Shown one piece after another: positions 15,824 to 21,843 of a DNA stretch of 21,843 nt. A program made the translations under genes and the position numbers. Positions within the stretch are counted from its first letter, which is position 1; each line of letters begins with the position of its first letter. Location: positions 1 through 21,843 of the forward strand of contig CAJTVH010000051.1 in NCBI GenBank assembly GCA_910579745.1, in the 5' to 3' direction. Source of the DNA: an uncultured Clostridia bacterium. GTDB taxonomy: Bacteria > Bacillota > Clostridia > Lachnospirales > CAG-274. The notes beneath the pieces are model-generated. The model was given only the letters and a program-made list of their open reading frames with translations. It was not told the DNA's origin and ran no database searches.

Positions 15824-16621
15824 TTATAAGCTTAGTAAAGCGCTGTCGTTGTCAAAGGTTTCTTTACTTACTTCCTCAAACTTTTTAAGAAGAGTTTCAA
15901 CGGTTAAATTTTTCTTTTCCTCACCTTTTATGTCAAGAACTATATTTCCGTTATTCATCATAATAAGCCGGTTTCCGTTTGCGATAGCATCTTTCATATT
16001 ATGAGTAATCATCAAAGTTGTAAGATTATCTTTTGAAATAATTTTATTTGTGGTTTCAAGAACCTTAGCGGCTGTTTTTGGATCAAGCGCCGCTGTATGT
16101 TCGTCAAGGAGGAGAATTTTAGGTTTTTGCAGAGAAGCCATTAACAAAGTTACGGCCTGTCTCTGTCCTCCTGATAAAAGTCCAACTTTAGATGTGAGCC
16201 TATCCTCAAGGCCTAACTCAAGAGTGGAAAGAAGTTTTTTATATTTCTCTCTCTCCGCCTTTGTTATGCCTATTTTAAGTCCTCTGCCTTTACCTCGTCT
16301 CATAGCGAGAGCTAAGTTTTCGTCAATTCCCATAGTAGGAGCGGTTCCCATAGTAGGGTCTTGAAATACTCTGCCTAAAAATTTAGCTCTTTTAAATTCA
16401 GGCATTTTTGTTACGTCAATTCCATCGATTATTATATTTCCCTCGTCAACAAACCATGTACCGGCGAGAGCGTTCATTAATGTGGATTTTCCGGCGCCGT
16501 TTCCCCCGATAACAGTTACGAAATCACCCTCGTTCAATGTTAGGGATAAACCGTTTAACGCTCTTTTCTCGTTGATGGTACCTACGTTAAAAGTTTTATA
16601 AATATTTTTAACCTCAAGCAT
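15824..16621 (-). CDS. ABC transporter ATP-binding protein (TrpZ-like)
   Basis: The 265-residue ATPase powers the transporter made with the overlapping permease gene. Walker A is GGNGAGKS (39-46), the signature is LSGGQRQAV, Walker B is ILLLDEHTAALDP, and the switch histidine lies in MITHNM. The aromatic Q-loop region reads RVFQDPTMGTAPTMGI. The open frame extends to 16699, but ATG 16621 is chosen because AGGAGG (16630-16635) lies 8 nt upstream and MLEVKNIYKTF is the usual family start. It overlaps the permease stop by 8 bp, which implies translational coupling. About 630 bp separate its stop from the second substrate-binding gene, which has its own promoter. The 5' end of that gap, next to the stop, holds nothing else recognised. 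Confidence 0.92.
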   Translation of the reverse strand: MLEVKNIYKTFNVGTINEKRALNGLSLTLNEGDFVTVIGGNGAGKSTLMNALAGTWFVDEGNIIIDGIDVTKMPEFKRAKFLGRVFQDPTMGTAPTMGIDENLALAMRRGKGRGLKIGITKAEREKYKKLLSTLELGLEDRLTSKVGLLSGGQRQAVTLLMASLQKPKILLLDEHTAALDPKTAAKVLETTNKIISKDNLTTLMITHNMKDAIANGNRLIMMNNGNIVLDIKGEEKKNLTVETLLKKFEEVSKETFDNDSALLSL

Positions 16622-17540
16622 TTTTGCTACCTCCTTGTTTAAAAGGTTTTGTAAAATATTTTTTCTTCCAGTAAGGAACAGCGAGAAATACAGCAACAAT
16701 TAAAGCGGAAAGTAATTTTAATAAATCAGTGTCAAGGCCTATCCATATTACTATTTGAAGAACTATATAATAAATAACAGCTCCTAACGCCACGCTTAAA
16801 AGTCTAAGGGCGAAATTACGGAAAATTTTCTCAAATAACACTTTTCCTATAATGACCGAGGCGAGACCTATTACAATCGCTCCTCTTCCCATGTTAATAT
16901 CGGTGAAGCCCTGGTATTGGGAATAAAGCGCACTCGCAAGGGCGACAAGTCCGTTTGAAATCATAAGACCCAAAACAACGTTAAAGTTTGTATTGATTCC
17001 CTGAGCTCGGCTCATATTAGGATTGCACCCTGTCGCTCTTAATGAACAGCCGAGTTCGGTTCCAAAAAACCAATATAAAATAGCTATAATGGCTATTATG
17101 AACATTACGCCGATAAAAATAGAGTTTTTATAAAATGGGACGTCGCTTATATAACGCAGAGATACCAATAAATCAAAATTATTAACATTTATAGCCTGAT
17201 TTGACTTTCCGATAATTTTTAAATTTACAGAGTATAGCGCGAGCTGGCTTAGAATACCGGCTAAAATAGCTGGTATTCCCATAAAGGTATGGAGAAAACC
17301 TGTAACGAAACCAGCGATCATCCCGGCTATAAAAGCCGCGAGTAAACTTACCCATATATTATATCCCGACAATATCATCATAATACTAACCGCTCCGCCC
17401 GTGCACATCGTACCGTCGACGGTAAGGTCCGCTACGTCAAGTATTTTATATGTAATATAGACGCCTATTGCCATAATTCCCCATATTAAACCTTGCGCCG
17501 CGGCTCCAGGAAGGGCGCTTAATAAAGATTCTATATACAT
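16614..17540 (-). CDS. ABC transporter permease (TrpY-like, BPD_transp_2 type)
   Basis: The 308-residue integral membrane protein has about eight or nine hydrophobic segments. The N terminus reads ALPGAAAQGLIWGIMAIGVY, and DLTVDGTMCTGG is typical of permeases paired with ABC_sub_bind proteins. GIPAILAGILSQLALYSVN and ELGCSLRATGCNPNMSRAQG form the cytoplasmic coupling loop (EAA-like). Its C-terminal tail is basic. ATG 17540 follows AGGAGG (17548-17553) by 7 nt. Transcription could come from the copy-1 substrate-binding gene's promoter through the MITE at 18025, or from an unseen promoter in the 725-bp gap upstream. Confidence 0.92.
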   Translation of the reverse strand: MYIESLLSALPGAAAQGLIWGIMAIGVYITYKILDVADLTVDGTMCTGGAVSIMMILSGYNIWVSLLAAFIAGMIAGFVTGFLHTFMGIPAILAGILSQLALYSVNLKIIGKSNQAINVNNFDLLVSLRYISDVPFYKNSIFIGVMFIIAIIAILYWFFGTELGCSLRATGCNPNMSRAQGINTNFNVVLGLMISNGLVALASALYSQYQGFTDINMGRGAIVIGLASVIIGKVLFEKIFRNFALRLLSVALGAVIYYIVLQIVIWIGLDTDLLKLLSALIVAVFLAVPYWKKKYFTKPFKQGGSKNA

Positions 17541-17910
17541 TGAAATTCCTCCTGATAGTTATTTTTCTCTTGTGTATTTAAAAACTAAATATAAACAAAA
17601 AATTATAAAAAGTAAAGCAAACTTAAAATTATGTTTACGTTATTTTTCATAATTTTTTGAATATATTTAAGGTTAAAAAATTGTGTTTTGAGAATATACT
17701 AAACGCCGTTTATAAAGATTGATAAAAGTTTACTTATAGTAAAACAAAAAAGAACAAATGAAATTTAATAAAACTTTATAATTAAGGTATTTTTATTAAA
17801 GATAGTTAATTTAATTTTCTCAAAAATCTCATAGATGTTAAAAATTTAATCTGATGAGATTTAAAAATATTTTTATCTTAAAATCAAACGGTGTGCAGTA
17901 TTATATTATC
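17541..17910. other. AT-rich spacer upstream of the permease gene
   Basis: Apart from the permease ribosome site I see no gene. A TATAAT-like hexamer on the - strand near 17605 lacks a good -35, so no promoter is claimed. Confidence 0.35.
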
Positions 17911-18000
17911 AATTAGCAAAATTTTTAGCGGGAAACAATAAAATAATTCTTTTGTTATGAGGTCTATTAAAATTTACTTGTTTATTCTTTTATTGTTTCG
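17911..18000. repeat. Dispersed diverged repeat, copy 3
   Basis: AATTAGCAAAATTTTTAGCG is followed by TCTATTAAAATTTACTTG and the 18-mer TGTTTATTCTTTTATTGT (17979-17996), which is identical to 9591-9608. It ends 25 bp before a MITE copy. Confidence 0.45.
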
Positions 18001-18024
18001 TTTTAATAAATTTTCAATTAACTA

Positions 18025-18185
18025 GGGTGCATCTGAAAACCATCATAAGCTATCAGTTATATACGCGAAATATCCAAGAAATTATTAAGAAATAAACGAA
18101 AACGGTTCAATTAAACAGAAAAGCCTTTCTGTTTCGTTTTATTTTTTATAATTTTTTTTGTGTATTTTAGTTTTCAGATACGCTC
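18025..18185. mobile_element. Foldback MITE, copy 2 (TA-flanked)
   Basis: The ends are GGGTGCATCTGAAAAC and GTTTTCAGATACGCTC, with TA immediately outside (18023-18024 and 18186-18187). The interior forms one long imperfect foldback centred on AAACAGAAA-AGCC-TTTCTGTTT (18113-18134), followed on the + strand by T-rich DNA, so it can act as a + strand terminator. It is about 90% identical by eye to the copy at 21714 in reverse orientation. It sits between the first substrate-binding gene and the permease gene, interrupting what is probably one transcription unit. Confidence 0.8.
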
Positions 18186-18265
18186 TAAAAGTAAATTTTA
18201 AATATGTTTTGCTTAGACTGTGTTTTTACAATACTAAGATAAAACAGTTTTAGGATAAAACAAAT

Positions 18266-19252
18266 TTAATTGTCGAAAGTTTTATAATTTTCAGGTACTG
18301 TAATTCCAAGTTCCGCACAGATTTCCTTATTATATTTTTTCTCAACATTTTTAGCGTAAGCTATTTCCATTTTAGAGATATCGGCACCGTTTACAAGAAC
18401 ATCATACGCCATTTCACCTGTTTTACGCCCTATATCGTAATAGCTTATAGATAAAGTGGCGACTCCACACACTTTACAAGGCCCCTCCTCGCCTGTGATA
18501 ATAGGTTTTTTCGCCGGTATACAAATATTTTTTATAATTTCCGTGTTTGAGGCCGCCGTATTGTCTGTAGGTATATAAATTACGTCGCTTTTATCACAAG
18601 CGCCTGTTGTAACAGCGGCTATGTCGTTAGAGTCGACAAAAGAAAAATACTCACAGTTATAACCATAATTTTTAAGATACTCGTGTATTTTCTCAACCTG
18701 ATATTTTGAGTTTGGTTCCGCTGAACAGTATAAAAGCCCTACCGTTTTCGCGTTGGGAAATAATTCTTTAATCATGGCTGCCTGCTCGTCGAGAGGAGCG
18801 CAGTCGGATGTTCCTGATACATTTATACCTGTCGCTCCGCTCCAATTATCTATGGCAAGAGCCACGCCATAATCGGTTACGGATGTTCCTAAAATTGGAA
18901 TGTTGTTTGTAGCGGCCACGGCCGCTTGCAAAGGAGCCGTGGCGTTTGCGAGAATAAGGTCGTCATTATTCGCCACGAATTGGTTTATAATTGTCGCGCA
19001 GTTAGCCGAATCGCCCTGAGCGTTTTGAACATCAAACGCAACTTTATCACCGAGAGCCTCTGTTAAAGCGTCCTGAAAGCCTTTTGTCGCTGAATCAAGG
19101 GCTTCGTGCTGGACAAGTTGGCAAATTCCGATATTATATTTTTTATCAGACGAAACAGAATTGGAAGAGGAATCGTTAGTTGGTGAATTACCACAGCCTG
19201 TAAATGATAAAGTCATGGACAACATAATTAAAGATGATAATATTTTTTTCAT
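18266..19252 (-). CDS. ABC transporter substrate-binding lipoprotein (TrpX-like), copy 1
   Basis: The 328-residue paralogue of the protein at 14207-15196 has the same lipoprotein signal (MKKILSSLIMLSMTLSFTGC, lipid cysteine 20) and Ser/Asn linker. It also has the same two-lobe ABC_sub_bind fold, with GICQLVQHEALDSATKGF, GTSVTDYGVAL and CGVATLSISYYDIGRKTGEM. Most differences are conservative; clusters fall in the linker, around IDNWSGATGINVSGTSDC and at the C terminus. Both copies keep many cysteines in the mature part, including CKxCG near residue 263. ATG 19252 has the same TAGGAG context as its paralogue. It is the first gene of the order SBP-permease-ATPase-SBP, with promoter 19672-19700 and a leader of about 410 nt. 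The substrate is unknown, possibly an aromatic amino acid. Confidence 0.88.
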   Translation of the reverse strand: MKKILSSLIMLSMTLSFTGCGNSPTNDSSSNSVSSDKKYNIGICQLVQHEALDSATKGFQDALTEALGDKVAFDVQNAQGDSANCATIINQFVANNDDLILANATAPLQAAVAATNNIPILGTSVTDYGVALAIDNWSGATGINVSGTSDCAPLDEQAAMIKELFPNAKTVGLLYCSAEPNSKYQVEKIHEYLKNYGYNCEYFSFVDSNDIAAVTTGACDKSDVIYIPTDNTAASNTEIIKNICIPAKKPIITGEEGPCKVCGVATLSISYYDIGRKTGEMAYDVLVNGADISKMEIAYAKNVEKKYNKEICAELGITVPENYKTFDN

Positions 19253-19281
19253 ATTTTATCTCCTATCTTAAAATTTTTGTG

Positions 19282-19313
19282 AAAATTGACGTAATTATAA
19301 CAAAGCCAATTTT
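19282..19313 (-). promoter_or_regulatory. Leader hairpin just before the ribosome site
   Basis: AAAATTG (19282-19288) pairs with CAATTTT (19307-19313). Relative to 15225-15256, one pair has changed on both sides (G-C to T-A), which supports a conserved RNA stem. GGAAACACCGATTAAT next to it matches GGAAATACTGATTAAT in the other leader. Confidence 0.45.
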
Positions 19314-19488
19314 AGAGGAAACACCGATTAATTTATTTTTTTAAGTCAGGGTTTTTATTTATCATATAATAGCGGTTATAGGTAAAATAGCTTGTCATAT
19401 TTGTTATATTATTATAATCCGCTGATATTATTGATTTTCATAAAAAATTTTTATGTTAGTTTTGGTAAAATTAAGGGATTTTTTTAAT

Positions 19489-19538
19489 CAACAGACAAAA
19501 ATCACTAAAACGTACACGCCTTCGGCGAATGTCTGTTC
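19489..19538 (-). promoter_or_regulatory. Branched hairpin in the copy-1 leader
   Basis: On the - strand, AACAGACA pairs with TGTCTGTT (8 bp). Inside is a small hairpin CGCC-GAA-GGCG. The copy-2 leader lacks this piece, so if it is regulatory it would be specific to copy 1. Confidence 0.35.
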
Positions 19539-19671
19539 ATGTAAAATCATATATAGCCAAAGTGAACGTACTCGGTATAGACAGTAATATTTAACCGCTA
19601 TCCACATTTAAATAAAAAATTTAAAAATAAAACGTGTTTTAATGAATTAACCAGAGTTTCAGTATACTTTA

Positions 19672-19700
19672 AATTTATCAGTTTAATTTAATAATGTCAA
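19672..19700 (-). promoter_or_regulatory. Sigma-A promoter of the first substrate-binding gene
   Basis: On the - strand, TTGACA (19695-19700), 17 bp and TAAATT (19672-19677); the same hexamers and nearly the same spacer occur at 15664-15692. The start point would be about 19665. Confidence 0.65.
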
Positions 19701-19984
19701 TATATTTTGACGATATTTTTAATGAAAGTTTATTTAATGTTTTATAGTATGACGCGCTTATAACTTTTTTGGACATTTTAAAGTTATAGTCAAGCAACTT
19801 AAAAATAATCAAGTTGTATAGATGGTGACACAATCTGTTATAGAGAGATAAAAACCATTTTTACTGATATTTTGACGGTCAGAAGAGGCACAGGCTTATC
19901 TTTCTAATATGCTTTGTAAAAATCATTTATATTTTATTTCTTTTGACTGATTACATTTTAGGCTGAAATTAATTTTTGCTATTT
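19701..19984. other. Spacer downstream of the recombinase gene
   Basis: No gene was seen. It contains an inverted repeat TATAACTTT/AAAGTTATA (19759-19767 and 19780-19788, 12-nt loop) and a 6-bp hairpin CAACTT/AAGTTG near 19795-19816. Neither has a proper T-run on the - strand. A recombination site could lie here, but none can be shown. Confidence 0.3.
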
Positions 19985-21496
19985 CTAAGTTTTTAATTTA
20001 ATGTCAATATTACCATTTTTATAAACTATAATGTTATCAATAATTTGTTTAAGAAGTTGATTATCAAAGATGTCCAGTGAGAGAAGAGCTTCGGTGTTTT
20101 TACAGTATTTTTTGACGATTTTATCTATATGTTCTATTTCTTGCTTATTTTTTGTTATTATAGCCAATTTATTCTCAATAGAGTAAATATTAGTGTTAAG
20201 CTCAGCCGTACGTTCTTTTAGTTCCTCTATTGTTATCGTGTCGGCCTCAAACATTTCAATTTGTTTTCGCCTCATTTTTCTTAATTTTTCAAGTTCAGTT
20301 TTGAGTTCACTTTCATTTGAGTCTGAACATATTTTAGCAAATTGTTTTTTTACAAGTTTTGTCGTTTCTGATTTAATTGTATTATGTGAGTTAAGCAGGT
20401 TTATTAAAAAATTTTGTATTGCTTTTATAAGTTCGTTTTCGTCTATGTATATATGGTTATCACAAAAATCTTTACCATAAGTATTTCTGCCGCAGCATGT
20501 CCATTTTATATAATCTTTTGTTTTAAATTTACGTTGGACTCGTCTGAAGCTATAGCCGCAGCAGCCGCATTTTATAAGAGTTGAAAATGGATATTTACAG
20601 CTTTGGCGCTTAGAGGATATTTTAAACTCACTTTTATGAAAAGCCATGATTTGTTGTGTTTTTTTAAAAAGTTCATCGCTAATTATTCTTAAATCGGGAT
20701 TTTTATGGATAAGCCATTTGTCTTTTGATTTTTTTGACCTTATCCCAGTCAGAAAATCTTTAACCTCTTCTTTTCCGTTTATCACAATACCTGTATAAAG
20801 GGGATTTCTTAGTATACGTGAAACGGCGTTTTGGCTCCATTTACATTCCCTTTTTGTTTTTATGCCCTTATCATTAAGAATGTTCGCTATTTTATTCGCT
20901 CCATAACCATCTTCGGTATACATTGAGTAAATATGACGTATAACAGCGGCTTCGGCGTGATTTATCTCAAGGGTAAAAAGTTTTCCGATTGTTTTATTAT
21001 AGCCATATACAATATTAGGGATTTTTCCTTTTTCCGCGTTTTTAGCTTTACCGAATTTGATACGCTTTGAGATATTGGCGCTTTCTTCCTGAGCCACAAG
21101 AGCAAGAATTCCTAATGTAAATTCACCGTCTTCGGTTGAAAGGCTCGAATTTACAAAATCACATTTTATTCCCATAGATTTAAGTTCTCTTATACTGTTT
21201 AAAAAATCGACGGCGTTTCGCGAAAAACGAGAGATGTCTTTTACAAAAACTTTTTCAAATTTTCCTTTCTTCGCGTCGCTCATCATTCTGTTAAACGCTT
21301 TGCGATTTTTAAGTTTTGTTCCGCTTATTCCTTCGTCAGCGTATATTTCAACGAGCGTATAGTTATTAATTTTTGTGTAATCCTCGAAAAACTTGCGCTG
21401 AGTCTCAAGGCTCGCTAATTGATCTTCTTTTTCCGTGGACACTCTGCAATAAGCCGCCGCTCGTATTTGTTTTGGTAATTCAGACAGATTTTCCAC
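19985..21496 (-). CDS. Large serine recombinase (site-specific integrase/excisionase)
   Basis: The 503-residue protein has an N-terminal resolvase domain with the nucleophile Ser20 in AAYCRVSTE, plus DEGISGTKLKNR and KDISRFSRN (conserved arginines near 90-93). The recombinase domain includes YGYNK, ANILNDKGIKT and SRILRNPLYTG. A zinc ribbon follows (Cys310, Cys313, Cys335, Cys345), then a charged coiled coil (about 390-470). Such proteins integrate and excise phages, conjugative elements and the sporulation-gene intervening elements such as skin. No other phage or conjugation gene is present. The start is uncertain: GTG 21496 directly abuts AGGAGG with no spacer, whereas an in-frame CTG three codons later would have 9 nt. 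No in-frame ATG lies near. Confidence 0.9.
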   Translation of the reverse strand: MENLSELPKQIRAAAYCRVSTEKEDQLASLETQRKFFEDYTKINNYTLVEIYADEGISGTKLKNRKAFNRMMSDAKKGKFEKVFVKDISRFSRNAVDFLNSIRELKSMGIKCDFVNSSLSTEDGEFTLGILALVAQEESANISKRIKFGKAKNAEKGKIPNIVYGYNKTIGKLFTLEINHAEAAVIRHIYSMYTEDGYGANKIANILNDKGIKTKRECKWSQNAVSRILRNPLYTGIVINGKEEVKDFLTGIRSKKSKDKWLIHKNPDLRIISDELFKKTQQIMAFHKSEFKISSKRQSCKYPFSTLIKCGCCGYSFRRVQRKFKTKDYIKWTCCGRNTYGKDFCDNHIYIDENELIKAIQNFLINLLNSHNTIKSETTKLVKKQFAKICSDSNESELKTELEKLRKMRRKQIEMFEADTITIEELKERTAELNTNIYSIENKLAIITKNKQEIEHIDKIVKKYCKNTEALLSLDIFDNQLLKQIIDNIIVYKNGNIDIKLKT

Positions 21497-21517
21497 CCTC
21501 CTTTCAACGAGTGTTTT

Positions 21518-21637
21518 TTATATGTATTCTGAAAGATTTTCTTTTAAACATATTAGAGCTATAATTTTTTTTGTAAGAATTACAGGGAGATTTTTTTTAA
21601 TTTCCTCGTTTTCAGCGTTTAAAAAATTTATTTTCAT
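21518..21637 (-). CDS. Small 39-residue protein upstream of the recombinase
   Basis: The ORF encodes MKINFLNAENEEIKKNLPVI and continues to a Cys-containing, Lys-rich end (...NLSEYI). ATG 21637 follows AAAGGAGGA by 8 nt, an excellent ribosome site, and the stop lies 21 bp before the recombinase start, so the two are probably co-translated. No family is recognised; residues 18-31 are mildly hydrophobic. A recombination accessory factor is possible by position only. Confidence 0.55.
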   Translation of the reverse strand: MKINFLNAENEEIKKNLPVILTKKIIALICLKENLSEYI

Positions 21638-21713
21638 TATGAGCGTCCTCCTTTGAAATGATATATTGTTAATATATTTTTTATTTTAATAAATTATTCG
21701 GATTTGGGTTTTA

Positions 21714-21843
21714 GAGAGTATCTGAAAACTAAAATACGCGCGAAAAATGATAAAAAATAAAACGAGACAGAAAGGCTTTTCTGTTTAATTGAACCGTTTT
21801 GGTTTATTTTTTAATAATTTTTTGGATATTTCGCGTATATAAC
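21714..21843. mobile_element. Foldback MITE, copy 3 (cut by window end)
   Basis: TA (21712-21713) precedes GAGAGTATCTGAAAACTAAA, the same end as at 534. The rest follows the reverse complement of 18025-18185 closely, including the hairpin AAACAGAAAAGCC/TTTCTGTTT in opposite orientation, and runs off the window. It lies about 75 bp upstream of the small ORF's start. Confidence 0.75.

Noticed and set aside
16622..16699. Longer N terminus of the ATPase
   Set aside because: It lies inside the permease gene, is not ABC-like, and the ATG at 16621 has AGGAGG at ideal spacing.
18021..18040. AGGGTG sequence suggesting a T-box for the transporter
   Set aside because: It is the end of MITE copy 2, on the opposite strand from the transporter genes, and no T-box core (GGTGG-ACCGCG) or specifier stem is present in either leader.
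1..21843. CRISPR array, tRNA or rRNA genes
   Set aside because: No regularly spaced repeats, no tRNA-like cloverleaf ends and no rRNA signatures were noticed on either strand.

Overview
The window is AT-rich DNA from an endospore-forming, low-GC Gram-positive, most likely a Clostridia (Lachnospirales-type) species. Evidence: a complete spoIIAA-spoIIAB-sigF operon, a Csp-type germination protease, the 5' half of spoIIID, strong AGGAGG ribosome sites, frequent GTG/TTG starts and very AT-rich spacers. The genus is an inference; no rRNA or tRNA gene was seen.

Layout. 1-261: 3' end of an M23 peptidase gene. 262-874: geneless, with one TA-flanked MITE and decayed copies. 875-4171 (+): membrane-anchored stalk-domain protein, trpS and a PfkB sugar kinase, closed by a 22-bp-stem bidirectional terminator. 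9396-4385 (-): spoIIAA, spoIIAB, sigF, then a 1152-residue tandem double subtilase resembling CspB-CspA fusions. 9737-11130 (+): strong promoter, lexA and a DnaQ-like exonuclease. 11534-13023 (+): nitroreductase and a TcdA/ThiF-like enzyme, behind a leader with a perfect palindrome. 13024-13807: geneless, with a GC-richer foldable block, a 42-bp-arm inverted repeat and a sigma-E-like promoter. 13808-13936 (+): spoIIID cut off just after its HTH. 19700-14207 (-): two near-duplicate lipoprotein substrate-binding genes flanking the permease and ATPase genes of a TrpXYZ-type ABC transporter. 21637-19985 (-): a 39-residue ORF and a large serine recombinase. 21714-21843: a third MITE copy.

How the parts relate. 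SpoIIAA/SpoIIAB/SigF form the forespore sigma switch, and the double subtilase 28 bp downstream of sigF suggests a germination protease in the same transcription unit. The truncated spoIIID keeps its promoter and ribosome site, and a large serine recombinase lies 6-7.7 kb away. This fits either a plain pseudogene or a gene split by an intervening element; the 3' half is not in the window. The two substrate-binding genes each have a TTGACA-N17-TAAATT promoter and a leader over 400 nt, with a co-varying hairpin just before the ribosome site. Two short repeat families, a foldback MITE and a diverged repeat of about 90 bp, account for part of the geneless DNA.
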